Shown here piece by piece: positions 1-7,990 of a stretch of DNA of 25,003 nucleotides. The stretch spans positions 1 to 25,003 of the forward strand of contig DAIRDJ010000053.1 of the NCBI GenBank assembly GCA_036796215.1, read 5' to 3'. A program made the position numbers and the translations under genes. The notes below the pieces were generated by a model. That model worked only from the letters and a program-made list of their open reading frames with translations. It made no database searches and was not told the origin of the DNA. Numbering within the stretch: position 1 is the stretch's first letter; each line of letters starts with the position of its first letter. Source of the DNA: SLRI01 sp036796215. Its GTDB lineage: Bacteria; Pseudomonadota; Alphaproteobacteria; Geminicoccales; Geminicoccaceae.

Positions 1-22
1 GTCCCACCACTACCAGCACCCC

Positions 23-40
23 GAAAATCGATTCATTTTC
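23..40 (-). terminator. Weak hairpin downstream of minE
   Basis: Arms GAAAAT (23-28) and ATTTTC (35-40) form a 6-bp stem with a 6-nt loop, 6 bases past the minE stop. G/C pairs can be added outside the stem across one mismatch. There is no clear U-run on the minus strand, so it is at best a weak terminator or 3'-end stabiliser of the min transcript. Confidence 0.25.
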
Positions 41-46
41 AGGCTC

Positions 47-328
47 TCAGCTCGCAGCGCGTGCCTCGAGGACGCGGTTGGGCAGTTCGACATTGACCTC
101 GAGGGTCGAGAAGCCGGTGCCGGACTGGAAGTCGACATTGACCTTGGTCTGGTCGATCTCGACATATTTGCGGATCACCTCCAGGAGCTCCTTCTGCAGG
201 CTCGGCAGGAAGTCGGGCCCGCCGCCACCCTGCCGGTCGAGGGCGACGAGGACGGTCAGTCGCTCGCGTGCCTTGTCGGCCGAGTCGTCACGGCGACGAC
301 TGAGCCTGAACCAGTCGAAGAACCTCAC
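47..328 (-). CDS. minE: MinE, cell division topological specificity factor
   Basis: MinE stimulates MinD ATPase at the membrane and drives the Min oscillation that keeps the Z-ring at mid-cell. The 93-aa product has the family layout: an N-terminal amphipathic membrane-binding stretch (MRFFDWF), the MinD-binding helix (ARERLTVLVALDR, about 20-32), then the topological domain with the conserved core LQKELLEVIRKYVEID and a terminal LEVNVELP strand. I choose the GTG at 328 rather than an upstream TTG at 349. The GTG overlaps the minD stop as GTGA, lies 5 nt after a strong AGGAGG, and gives a normal family length, whereas the TTG would add seven residues and has no such site. It is the last gene of minC-minD-minE and is probably translationally coupled to minD. 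Confidence 0.97.
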   Translation of the reverse strand: MRFFDWFRLSRRRDDSADKARERLTVLVALDRQGGGGPDFLPSLQKELLEVIRKYVEIDQTKVNVDFQSGTGFSTLEVNVELPNRVLEARAAS

Positions 329-1140
329 GCGCTCCTCCTGAACAGCCAATCTACGAGGCCGCGCTTTTCAGGGTTGACGTAGCGGAGCTCGACGTCCTCG
401 CCCAAGAGGCGAGCGGTGGCATCCTTGTAGGCCTGGGCTGCCTTGGACTTTTCGTCGAGGACGACCGGCATGCCGAGATTGGAGGCCTGCAACACCGAGC
501 TGCACTGCGGAATGACGCCCAGGACCGGGATCGCCAGGATCTCGAGCACGTCGTCGAGCTTGAGCATTTCGCCGCGCTGCACCCGGTCGAGGTCGTAGCG
601 AGTGAGCAGTAGATGCGTCTTGACCGGCGCTTCGCCGTGCTCGGCGCGCTTCGACTTGCTGGACAGGATGCCGAGGATCCGGTCGCTGTCGCGGACCGAG
701 GAGACTTCGGGGTTGGTGACGACGATCGCCTCGTCGGCATGATAGAGCGCCATGTAGGCGCCCTTCTCGATGCCGGCCGGGCTGTCGCAGATGATGTAGT
801 CGAACTCTTTCCTGAGCTCGTCGATCACCTTCTCGACGCCTTCCTGGCTCAAGGCGTCCTTGTCCCGGGTCTGCGAGGTCGGCAGGATCGAGAGGTTCTC
901 GACCCGCTTGTCCTTGATCAGCGCCTGGTTGAGCCGGATACCGTCATTGATGACGTTGATGAAATCGAAGACGACGCGCCGCTCGCAGCCCATGATCAGG
1001 TCGAGATTGCGTAGGCCGACGTCGAAATCGATGATTACGGTCTTCTTGCCGCGCAGCGCAAGGGCGGTGCCGAGTGCAGCCGCACTCGTGGTCTTGCCGA
1101 CCCCGCCCTTGCCCGATGTGACGACGATGACCTTCGACAA
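325..1140 (-). CDS. minD: MinD, septum site-determining ATPase
   Basis: MinD is a ParA/MinD-family P-loop ATPase that dimerises on the membrane with ATP, recruits MinC to block FtsZ assembly and is released by MinE. The 271-aa product carries the deviant Walker A SGKGGVGKTT (9-18, with the signature lysine K11 and K16), the switch-I region DFDVGLRNLDL (about 38-48), Walker B-like YIICDSPAGIE, and a C-terminal amphipathic membrane-targeting helix ending GLVDWLFRR. The start is TTG at 1140, supported by AGGAGGAG 7 nt upstream; no in-frame ATG fits better. The gene lies 96 bp after minC, with a terminator-like hairpin in that gap, and overlaps minE by 4 bp. Confidence 0.97.
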   Translation of the reverse strand: MSKVIVVTSGKGGVGKTTSAAALGTALALRGKKTVIIDFDVGLRNLDLIMGCERRVVFDFINVINDGIRLNQALIKDKRVENLSILPTSQTRDKDALSQEGVEKVIDELRKEFDYIICDSPAGIEKGAYMALYHADEAIVVTNPEVSSVRDSDRILGILSSKSKRAEHGEAPVKTHLLLTRYDLDRVQRGEMLKLDDVLEILAIPVLGVIPQCSSVLQASNLGMPVVLDEKSKAAQAYKDATARLLGEDVELRYVNPEKRGLVDWLFRRSA

Positions 1141-1195
1141 TTCGTGCTCCTCCTGGTGAAACGGCCAGCGGCCCAGCCGCCGACGGGCATGGCGT

Positions 1196-1227
1196 AAAAC
1201 AAACCGGCCGCGGACGAGACGGCCGGT
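1196..1227 (-). terminator. Intrinsic terminator or attenuator between minC and minD
   Basis: On the minus strand, ACCGGCCG (1227-1220), a 9-nt loop and CGGCCGGT (1210-1203) form a perfect 8-bp GC stem, followed at once by TTGTTTT (about 1202-1196). This is the layout of a Rho-independent terminator, 10 bases past the minC stop and inside the operon. It could lower minDE read-through relative to minC, or end a minC-only transcript if minDE has its own promoter; no convincing second promoter is visible in the 96-bp gap. Confidence 0.6.
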
Positions 1228-1236
1228 GACGACAGG

Positions 1237-1992
1237 TCAGGGCAGCGGCTCGACCTTCAGCCGTTCCGCCACCAGCGTGACCCGGACGCGCTTGCCGAGC
1301 AGCCGCGGGTCCATCTCCTCGCTCACGAGATGAATCCCGGCGATCGAGAGGAGCTCGGCATGCAACCGCTCGCAAAAGAGCATTGCCTTCTCGTCGCCGT
1401 TCATGCCGGCAAAGGCACGACCGCGAAGCGGCGCATAGACATGAATGTGACCGGCGGCCGCGATCTCCGCACCGGCGCTCACCGGCGCCATGACGACGAG
1501 ATCACCATCCGGGGCCACCACCTGCTGACCGCCGCGCACGGGCTCGCGGATGACCGTGCCGGTTGGGCGTTGGGCGGCTGCCGTCTTGGCCGTGGCGGCA
1601 CCGCGACCGGGCGCGGTCGGATCGTCGCTGCCGGCCCCACCGGCCCCGAAGATCGCCAGACCCAGCGCAACCGCCGCGTCGTTCCACTCGGCCGAGCCGT
1701 TCTGCAGGCCCACCGGCACCACGCGATGCTCCTTCAGCCGCTCGACGATCTCGGTGAGGCATGCCGGCGATTTCGCCTTGACGGCGGCTCCGTCCAGCAC
1801 GATCGGCGCGTTCCTGAAGAAGTCCGGCGCATGCGCCACCTTCTCGACCAGGCTGGTGAAGAAGGCCGGGTCATCGGGGCGCAGGATCTTGAGCGAGAGC
1901 AGCGTCTGCAGCGAGCCGCGGATCTGGAACGGCAGCCCGCCACCGGCCCAGTGGCCGACATTCGACGCTTCTTCGGCAGCCGACAATTTCAC
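1237..1992 (-). CDS. minC: MinC, septum site-determining inhibitor of FtsZ
   Basis: MinC is recruited by MinD and prevents FtsZ polymerisation near the poles. The 251-aa product has an N-terminal FtsZ-inhibiting domain (about 12-115, FQIRGSLQTLLSLKI onward), a low-complexity Ala/Gly/Pro linker (about 116-145), and the C-terminal beta-helix domain that dimerises and binds MinD. That domain shows the family pattern VRGGQQVVAPDGDLVV, GAEIAAAGHIHVYAPLRGRA and ELLSIAGIHL. The RSGQ-type motif is RGGQ here, a mild change. The start is GTG at 1992 with AGGGGAT about 6 nt upstream. It is the first gene of the min operon, and the strand continues from trmFO 100 bp upstream. Confidence 0.96.
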   Translation of the reverse strand: MKLSAAEEASNVGHWAGGGLPFQIRGSLQTLLSLKILRPDDPAFFTSLVEKVAHAPDFFRNAPIVLDGAAVKAKSPACLTEIVERLKEHRVVPVGLQNGSAEWNDAAVALGLAIFGAGGAGSDDPTAPGRGAATAKTAAAQRPTGTVIREPVRGGQQVVAPDGDLVVMAPVSAGAEIAAAGHIHVYAPLRGRAFAGMNGDEKAMLFCERLHAELLSIAGIHLVSEEMDPRLLGKRVRVTLVAERLKVEPLP

Positions 1993-2042
1993 TTCTATCC
2001 CCTAGCGGATCGGCCTCGGGACGGGCATCACCTCGCCCGATG

Positions 2043-2082
2043 CTTGTAGCCCAATCGTTCGTGCAACACAAGATGTTGTGTT
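2043..2082 (-). promoter_or_regulatory. Putative min operon promoter with AT-rich inverted repeat
   Basis: Minus-strand TTGTGT (2071-2066) and TACAAG (2048-2043) are spaced by 17 bp, about 50 bp upstream of the minC GTG. The -35 half lies inside a perfect inverted repeat, AACACAA (2065-2071) and TTGTGTT (2076-2082) around GATG, which stands out as AT-rich in this genome. A repressor site over the -35 is a reasonable guess. The match to the sigma-70 consensus is only moderate. Confidence 0.35.
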
Positions 2083-2092
2083 TTCCTATCCG

Positions 2093-3457
2093 TCACCCGA
2101 CGCTCGCCTCGAGCAGGTAGGTGGCTGCCCCCGTTCTGCGCCATTCGTCGAGCGCCGCCAAGGCGCGCAGTGCCATCGCGCGCTTTCGCTCGCTCTTTTT
2201 GACCTTTTGGTCGAGGGGCGGGAAGAGGCCGAAATTGACGTTCATCGGCTGGAAGGTCGTAGCGTCCGCCCCGCCGGTGATGTGGCGGATCAGGCTGCCG
2301 TGCGCCGTCTCGGCTGGCGGCAGCGGCGATGCCTCGCCCTTGGCTTCGGCCGCCGCGAGCCGGCCGGCGACGAGGCCCACGGCCGCACTTTCGACATAGC
2401 CTTCGCAGCCGGTGATCTGCCCCGCCATCCGGATGTGTGGTAGCGCCTTCAGCCTGAGCTCGGCATCGAGCAGACGCGGGCTGTTGATGAAGGTGTTGCG
2501 GTGCAGCCCGCCGAGCCTGGCGAACTCGGCCTGCCCGAGCCCCGGGATCAGGCGAAACACCCGGGCCTGCTCGCCGTGCCGCAGCTTGGTCTGAAAGCCC
2601 ACCATGTTGTAGAGCGTGCCCAAGGCATTGTCCTGCCGCAGCTGGACCACCGCGTGCGGCCGCCTGCCGGTCCGGGGATCGGTCAGGCCCACGGGTTTCA
2701 TCGGCCCGAAGCGCAGGGTCTCGGGCCCGCGCTCGGCCATCACCTCGATCGGCAGGCAACCCTCGAAATAGGGGGTCGAGGCCTCCCACTCCTTGAAGCT
2801 GGTCTTCTCGGCCGCGAGCAGCGCCGCGATGAACGCCTGGTACTCGGCCTCGTCCATCGGGCAGTTGATGTAGTCGGCCGTGCCGCCGCCCGGTCCCTCC
2901 TTGTCGTAGCGCGACTGGAACCAGGCGACGTCGAGGTCGATCGTCTCCTTGTGGACGATGGGGGCGATGGCATCGAAAAAGGCCAGGGCATCCTCGCCGC
3001 CGGCAGCGCGGATCGCCGCGGCGAGGGCAGGGGCGGTCAAGGGCCCTGTCGCGATGATCGCCAGCCCGTCCGTCGCGTCCGGCAGGCCCGTCACCTCCTC
3101 CCGCACGATCTCGACCAGGGGGTGTGCCTCGAGCCGCGCCTGGACGAGGCCGGCGAAGACGTCGCGATCGACCGCCAAGGCACCACCGGCCGGCAGCTTC
3201 GCCCGATCGCCGGCCCACATGACCAGCGAGCCCAACCGCCGCATCTCCTCGTGCAGCAGGCCCACGGCATTGCCCATGGCATCGTCGGAGCGGAACGAGT
3301 TGGAGCAGACGAGCTCGGCCAACTGGTCGGTCTGGTGCGCCTCGGTCCGGCGCAAGGGCCGCATCTCGAAGAGCCGCACGAGCACGCCGGCCTCGGCCAG
3401 CTGGAAGGCGGCCTCGGCGCCCGCGAGGCCGCCGCCGACGACGGTAACGGGTCGCAT
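2093..3457 (-). CDS. trmFO: TrmFO, folate/FAD-dependent tRNA (uracil-54-C5) methyltransferase
   Basis: TrmFO methylates U54 in the T-loop of tRNA using methylenetetrahydrofolate and reduced FAD, unlike SAM-dependent TrmA. The 454-aa product opens with the FAD-binding fingerprint VTVVGGGLAGAEAA (about 4-17) and carries family landmarks: ELVCSNSFRSDD with the conserved cysteine at about 51, ATGPLTAP, YINCPMDEAEY with another conserved cysteine, FEGCLPIEVMAERG, TLYNMVGFQTKL, AGQITGCEGYVES and PMNVNFGLFPP. The ATG at 3457 is preceded by GAGGA at a 6-7 nt spacing. It lies upstream of, and co-directional with, minCDE; read-through is possible because no strong terminator separates them. Confidence 0.97.
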   Translation of the reverse strand: MRPVTVVGGGLAGAEAAFQLAEAGVLVRLFEMRPLRRTEAHQTDQLAELVCSNSFRSDDAMGNAVGLLHEEMRRLGSLVMWAGDRAKLPAGGALAVDRDVFAGLVQARLEAHPLVEIVREEVTGLPDATDGLAIIATGPLTAPALAAAIRAAGGEDALAFFDAIAPIVHKETIDLDVAWFQSRYDKEGPGGGTADYINCPMDEAEYQAFIAALLAAEKTSFKEWEASTPYFEGCLPIEVMAERGPETLRFGPMKPVGLTDPRTGRRPHAVVQLRQDNALGTLYNMVGFQTKLRHGEQARVFRLIPGLGQAEFARLGGLHRNTFINSPRLLDAELRLKALPHIRMAGQITGCEGYVESAAVGLVAGRLAAAEAKGEASPLPPAETAHGSLIRHITGGADATTFQPMNVNFGLFPPLDQKVKKSERKRAMALRALAALDEWRRTGAATYLLEASVG

Positions 3458-3539
3458 GCTGTTTCCTCAGGCTTGCGCAACGGTTGCAAATCGGCTGCGG
3501 TTCGCCTCGATACCGAACCCGCCTCCAGGGAGCAAGCCC

Positions 3540-3950
3540 ATGACCCCGGATCAGATCATCAGGACCCTCGCCATGCGCCCGCATCCCGAGGGCGGCCACT
3601 ATGTCGAGACCTTCAGGGCCTCGACGCTGGGCGGCGAGCGCCCCGCCTGCACCGCGATCTATTTTCTCCTCAGGGCCGGCGAGCGCTCGCACTGGCACAA
3701 GGTTGACGCGGTCGAGACCTGGCTCTGGCACGCCGGGACGCCACTCAGGCTGAGCATCGAGGACCGCGATGTCACCCTTGGTCCGGATCTCACCGCGGGC
3801 GAGGTGCTGCAGGCCGTGGTGCCGAAGGACGCCTGGCAGGCGGCGGAGAGCCTCGGCGGCTGGACGCTCGTCTCCTGCGTCGTCGCCCCGGGGTTCAGTT
3901 TCGACGGCTTCGAGCTGGCGCCGGAAGGCTGGGCGCCGCCTCGTCGCTGA
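3540..3950 (+). CDS. Cupin_5/DUF985 family protein
   Basis: A 136-aa single-domain cupin of the DUF985 (Cupin_5) family. Family hallmarks seen are the opening LAMRPHPEGGHYVETFR (about 10-26), TAIYFLLRAGERSHWHKVDAVETWLWHAG with its histidine cluster, and the closing SCVVAPGFSFDGFELAP. Members are compact beta-barrels related to yeast YML079w; the ligand and reaction are not firmly known, so only the fold is assigned. The start ATG at 3540 has AGGGAG about 9 nt upstream. It is divergent from trmFO with an 82-bp gap and convergent with the MFS gene, whose stop lies only 3 bp away, with no terminator visible between them. Confidence 0.88.
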   Translation: MTPDQIIRTLAMRPHPEGGHYVETFRASTLGGERPACTAIYFLLRAGERSHWHKVDAVETWLWHAGTPLRLSIEDRDVTLGPDLTAGEVLQAVVPKDAWQAAESLGGWTLVSCVVAPGFSFDGFELAPEGWAPPRR

Positions 3951-3953
3951 GGG

Positions 3954-5180
3954 CTACTCGGCCGCTACTGGCTGTTGCACCGCGCGCCGCGGGATGCTCG
4001 TCGCCGTCAGAATGGTCAAGAGCGTCACGCCGGCGACCAGCGGGAAGAAGGCCTGGGCGTGGCCGGCATCGAGGAGCCAGCCGATCAGGAGCGGCATCGC
4101 CGTGGCCCCGAGATCGAGGCCCGAATAGACGAAGCCGTAGACCTTGCCGCTGCTGCCCTCAGGCGTCGCACTTCTGACCAGCATGTCGCGCGCCGGTGTG
4201 GTCATGCCCTGCAGGGCGCCGGCGATGGCGAGAATGCCGAAGAGGGCTGCGGGCTCGAGCGGGGTGTAGCCGACGACGAGGAGGAGCCCGGCGCTCATGG
4301 CGAGGCCGGCGGCGATGATCGCCTGAAAGCGGCCGCTCGCATCGGCCATCATGCCGCCACCCAGTGTGCCCATGGCACTGCCGAGCATGAAGGCGGTGAT
4401 CGTCCCTGTGGCGATCACCATGGGCGTGCCGAACAGCTCGTGCAGGGCCACGGGCATGAAGCTCTGCACCGCGAGGAAGCCTGCCGCCTGCAGCGTGAAG
4501 AAGGCGAAGCAGAGGAGGATCGGGGCGGAGAGGAAGAGCCCGACCAGGGCACCGCGGGCCTGCCGGCGCGCTGCTGCGTCGGCAGCCTGCGCCTGGCCCG
4601 GGGTCTCGAGATCGCGCCGGCTGAGGAGGACGAGCAGCGTGAGGCCGAGGCCGATCAGCGCCGCCAGCACGAGCGCGAAGCGCCAGGAGACGAGGGCGGC
4701 CGACGAGGCCATCACCAGGGGTGCGATGGCCCAGCCGATCGTGCCACCAATCGTATGAACACTGAACGCCCGGGCCATCCGATTCGGTGTCACATGATGA
4801 TTGAGGATGGCGTAGTCGGCGGGGTGAAAGACCGAGTTGCCGAGCCCGAGCAGGACGGCCGCCGGCAAGAGGGCCCAATAGGCCGGTGCCATTGCGACCA
4901 GCAGGGCGCCTGTGGTGAGGCAGGCGAGACCCGCCGCCAGCACCCGTGCGGCCCCCACCCGGTCGACCAGGAAGCCCACCGCCGCCTGGGCGAGGCCCGA
5001 GACCGCGAAGAAGATCGTCATCACGAGGGCGAGCTCGGTGTAGCTGACGGCGAACGCATCGCGCAGCCACGGGAAGAGCGGCGGCAGCACCAGGTGGAAG
5101 AAGTGGCTGCCGCCGTGTGCGGTGCCGACCACCCCGATGATCTTGACGTCGCGTTTGAGCCCGGCGGCCGTGGCGTCCAT
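3954..5180 (-). CDS. MFS transporter, fosmidomycin-resistance-like
   Basis: A 408-aa major facilitator with about 12 hydrophobic segments and a central hydrophilic loop (about 195-212, rich in Ala/Gln/Arg). The N-terminal stretch GTAHGGSHFFHLVLPPLFPWL and the following SYTELALVMTIFFAVSG resemble the FSR-like branch of drug/metabolite MFS exporters; the motif between TM2 and TM3 is FLVDRVGAARVL. The substrate cannot be read from the sequence. I prefer the ATG at 5180 (MDATAAG, with AGGAAGAG upstream) to a longer frame starting at 5252, because the extra 24 residues are basic and not family-like. It is transcribed away from the epimerase gene. Confidence 0.87.
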   Translation of the reverse strand: MDATAAGLKRDVKIIGVVGTAHGGSHFFHLVLPPLFPWLRDAFAVSYTELALVMTIFFAVSGLAQAAVGFLVDRVGAARVLAAGLACLTTGALLVAMAPAYWALLPAAVLLGLGNSVFHPADYAILNHHVTPNRMARAFSVHTIGGTIGWAIAPLVMASSAALVSWRFALVLAALIGLGLTLLVLLSRRDLETPGQAQAADAAARRQARGALVGLFLSAPILLCFAFFTLQAAGFLAVQSFMPVALHELFGTPMVIATGTITAFMLGSAMGTLGGGMMADASGRFQAIIAAGLAMSAGLLLVVGYTPLEPAALFGILAIAGALQGMTTPARDMLVRSATPEGSSGKVYGFVYSGLDLGATAMPLLIGWLLDAGHAQAFFPLVAGVTLLTILTATSIPRRAVQQPVAAE

Positions 5181-5289
5181 GGAGCCGCTCTTCCTGCGTG
5201 GTTGCGGAAAACGCCATTTAAGGGCTTGCCGCCGGTTTGACCAGCCGGCCACCGCGGCACAGGTATCGCGTAGAAAGAGAATTATTATC

Positions 5290-5319
5290 TTGAATTCTCC
5301 TAATAGGCGAAACTACCAT
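5290..5319 (+). promoter_or_regulatory. Putative promoter of the epimerase gene
   Basis: TTGAAT (5290-5295) and TACCAT (5314-5319) are separated by 18 bp within an AT-rich patch (about 5278-5320) in the 214-bp gap between the divergent MFS and epimerase genes. It would leave a leader of about 70 nt before the ATG at 5395. Consensus match is moderate. Confidence 0.3.
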
Positions 5320-5394
5320 GGTGCTGATGGGCGATCGCTCGCCCGTTCAGCGGCCGCGATCCGGCCACCACGAGAGCAAGACGGAGGGCAACGC

Positions 5395-6438
5395 ATGCGC
5401 GTGCTGGTGACGGGCAACGAGGGCTATATCGGCCATGTGCTGGTGCCGCATTTCATCGCCGCCGGCCACACCGTCATCGGCCTCGATTGCGGGCTCTATG
5501 CCGGCTGCGACCTGCCGGGCCAGGTGCCACCCAGGGTCGAGACGATCCGCAAGGACATCCGTGCCGTGGAGCGGGCCGACCTCGAGGGCATCGAGGCGGT
5601 CGTACATCTTGCCGCCCTCTCCAACGATCCCTTGGGCGATCTCGACCCGGACCTGACCTTTGCCGTCAACCACCGGGCCAGCCTGCGCCTCGCCGAACTC
5701 GCCCGGGATGTCGGGGTGCGCCGCTTTCTCTTCGCCTCCTCCTGCAGCAATTACGGCGCTGCCGGCGACGAGCTCCTCGACGAGACCGCACCACTCGCCC
5801 CGGTCACCCCTTACGCGCAGAGCAAGGTCTGGACCGAGCGGGACCTCGCACCACTCGCCAGCGATCGCTTCGCGCCCACCTATCTCAGAAGCGCCACGGC
5901 CTATGGCCTCTCGTCCCGTCTCCGGGGCGATCTCGTCGTCAACAATCTGGTCGGTTACGCGCTCACCACCGGTCGGGTCCAGTTGCGGAGCGACGGCCGG
6001 GCCTGGCGCCCCCTGGTCCATGTCGAGGACATCGCCCGGGCGTTCTGCTGCATCCTCGAGGCGCCGGCCGAGTTCGTGACCGACACGGCCTTCAATGTCG
6101 GTGACTCGGCCGAGAACTATCGGGTCCGGACGATCGCCGAGCTGGTTGCCGACGAGGTCCCGGGTGCCGTCGTCACGCTGGCCGACGAGCCGAGCCCGGA
6201 TAGCCGCACCTACCGGGCCGATTGCGACAGGATCCGCCGCGTGCTGCCCGGCTTTCGCCCGCGCTGGACGCTGCGCGCCGGGATCGAGCAGCTGCACCGT
6301 GCCTATCGCAAGGCGGGTCTCACCAAAGAGACCTTCTTCAGCGATCGCTATTTCCGCATCCGCCACATCAAGGCGCTGCTCGGACGTGGCGCGATCGATG
6401 CAGGACTGCGCCACCGCGAGCTCGCCCCTACTGCCTGA
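5395..6438 (+). CDS. NAD-dependent epimerase/dehydratase (extended SDR, sugar-nucleotide type)
   Basis: A 347-aa extended short-chain dehydrogenase. Visible features are the Rossmann fingerprint VTGNEGYIG (5-13), the acidic residue after beta-2 (D31) that selects NAD(H), VVHLAALSNDP (69-79), catalytic Ser in FASSCSNYG (114-121), and the YxxxK pair Y140/K144. RPLVHVEDIARAF and FNVGDSAENYR follow the nucleotide-sugar epimerase pattern. A C-terminal extension, FFSDRYFRIRHIKALL, lies beyond the catalytic fold. Likely role: modification of an NDP-hexose for surface polysaccharide; the sugar is unknown and no glycosyltransferase is adjacent. The ATG at 5395 has GGAGGG 6 nt upstream. Its 3' end overlaps the convergent ppx gene by 11 bp. 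Confidence 0.88.
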   Translation: MRVLVTGNEGYIGHVLVPHFIAAGHTVIGLDCGLYAGCDLPGQVPPRVETIRKDIRAVERADLEGIEAVVHLAALSNDPLGDLDPDLTFAVNHRASLRLAELARDVGVRRFLFASSCSNYGAAGDELLDETAPLAPVTPYAQSKVWTERDLAPLASDRFAPTYLRSATAYGLSSRLRGDLVVNNLVGYALTTGRVQLRSDGRAWRPLVHVEDIARAFCCILEAPAEFVTDTAFNVGDSAENYRVRTIAELVADEVPGAVVTLADEPSPDSRTYRADCDRIRRVLPGFRPRWTLRAGIEQLHRAYRKAGLTKETFFSDRYFRIRHIKALLGRGAIDAGLRHRELAPTA

Positions 6439-7990
6439 CGATCTCCGTGCGCCGCATCCCCAAGGCCTTAGCCACGTTCTTCAATCGGGTGCGCACCGGC
6501 TCGGTGTCCGGCACGTCCTCCAGGGTCGAGACCAGGAGCCGCAGCGTGTCCCCGGCAAGTTCCAGGCGTGCATGCGCCAGGAGCTCCGGCACGCTGCCGG
6601 AGAACCGATAGCCGAGCTGCAGGGCCCGCCCCAGCACGACCGCCCGTTGCCGGGCCGCCGGAGAGAGGAGCTGCAGCATCGGCTGAGTCTCGGGCTCGCT
6701 GTCGTTGCCGCCGTAGCGGCTGAAAATGGCCGTCGCCAGAAACACCCGCTCGGCGTGATCGAGGCCGACGAAGGGAAATTGCGTCAGCCGATGAAAGCTC
6801 TGCAGGGCGCGAAGCTCAGGATGATCCCGCCAGCCGAAATCGGAAAGCTCGCAGGCGGCGAGCCGGAGCCTGGCCTCGGCCTCGGTCTCGCCGGCAAAGA
6901 GAGGTGCCGTCCAGGCCTGCATGGCCTCGCCCACATGCGGCACCCGCGCCCGCGGCCGGCCGAACGCGGCCGCCCCCACCAAAAGCGGATCCAGCGCCTG
7001 CTCGGCGGGCGGCAGGCAGGCGTAGAGCCAGCCCTCCCGAAGCCCCAGGGCCGAGAAGACGACCCGCTCCGGGTTCAAGGCCTTGAGCAGGCGGTCGAGC
7101 ACGAGGGCCGCCGCCTGGATGGTGTCCGCCCGGCGCGACGGCACCCCCGGCAGTTGGCGGATGGCGGCGGGATCGGCCTTGACGATAGTCCTGGCGAGGC
7201 CGCGGGCGGCATCGAGCTCGAGCTCGAGCCCGTGGACGATCTTGAGCGGTGCCGTGATGGAGGCCAGGTGGACCCGGGCCAGTGCCCGCCAGCCACCACC
7301 CACGACATAGAGCCGCTCCGGCCGCTCGCCGACGCCCCAGGGCCGCTCGGCGAAGGTTGTATCCAGCCGGTCGCGCACCGTCCGCGGCTCGCGGGCCATG
7401 AGTGGCTGTAGCCGGAGAGCACCGAGCGGCAGGCTCGCATAGCCCTCGCTGACCCGGGTCCGGCCCTCGTCATCGGTGAAGAGCCGGGTGAGCTCGAGAC
7501 TGCCGCCGCCGAGATCGCCCACCACCCCGCTCGGCCGCCAGATCCCGGCAACCACGCCCAAGGCTGCGTAGTGCGCCTCCTCGGCGCCACTCAGGAGGCG
7601 GACCGGATGGCCCGTCCGGCTCTCGATGGCGCCGGTGAGCTCGTGGCCGTTGGCCGCCCGGCGCACCGCCTCGGTCGCCAGAATGTCGATCCGATGCGCC
7701 TGCATCGCCTGGGCAATGGCGCAATAGCGATGCACCGCGTTGACCGTGGCGGCGATCGCGTCCGCTGGCAGAAGGTCGCTGGTATCCAGGTCGCGGCCGA
7801 GCCCGCAGAGCGACTTCTCGTTGAAGCGAGGGAAGGGGGCCCGGCTCAGATCATCGTAGATGACGAGCCGCACCGAGTTCGAGCCGATGTCGATAACGGC
7901 GACCGGTGAGGCTGCCGTCATCGCGGCGCCGGCAGCCGCACCCGACCGGCGCGACCGCCTTCTGGTCGCGCTCCGAACCGCCACCGTCAA
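6428..7990 (-). CDS. ppx: Exopolyphosphatase, Ppx/GppA family
   Basis: Hydrolyses terminal phosphate from polyphosphate, and in GppA-like members also pppGpp. The 520-aa product has the ASKHA-type phosphate-binding motif AVIDIGSNSVRLVIYD (about 31-46), LATEAVRRAANG, LSGAEEAHYAALGV and the second phosphate loop VVGDLGGGSLEL (about 166-177), then the HD-like helical C-terminal domain of longer alphaproteobacterial members. The frame can begin at TTG 7990, overlapping the ppk stop as TTGA, or at ATG 7921, which removes a 23-residue Arg/Ala-rich leader; both have weak ribosome sites, so the start is uncertain. It lies directly downstream of ppk in a two-gene polyphosphate operon. Confidence 0.94.
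   Translation of the reverse strand: MTVAVRSATRRRSRRSGAAAGAAMTAASPVAVIDIGSNSVRLVIYDDLSRAPFPRFNEKSLCGLGRDLDTSDLLPADAIAATVNAVHRYCAIAQAMQAHRIDILATEAVRRAANGHELTGAIESRTGHPVRLLSGAEEAHYAALGVVAGIWRPSGVVGDLGGGSLELTRLFTDDEGRTRVSEGYASLPLGALRLQPLMAREPRTVRDRLDTTFAERPWGVGERPERLYVVGGGWRALARVHLASITAPLKIVHGLELELDAARGLARTIVKADPAAIRQLPGVPSRRADTIQAAALVLDRLLKALNPERVVFSALGLREGWLYACLPPAEQALDPLLVGAAAFGRPRARVPHVGEAMQAWTAPLFAGETEAEARLRLAACELSDFGWRDHPELRALQSFHRLTQFPFVGLDHAERVFLATAIFSRYGGNDSEPETQPMLQLLSPAARQRAVVLGRALQLGYRFSGSVPELLAHARLELAGDTLRLLVSTLEDVPDTEPVRTRLKNVAKALGMRRTEIVRQ

Noticed and set aside
2028..3731. Very long open frames antisense or out of frame over trmFO (both strands)
   Set aside because: Arg/Gly/Pro-rich shadow translations typical of GC-rich DNA; the trmFO frame has full family conservation.
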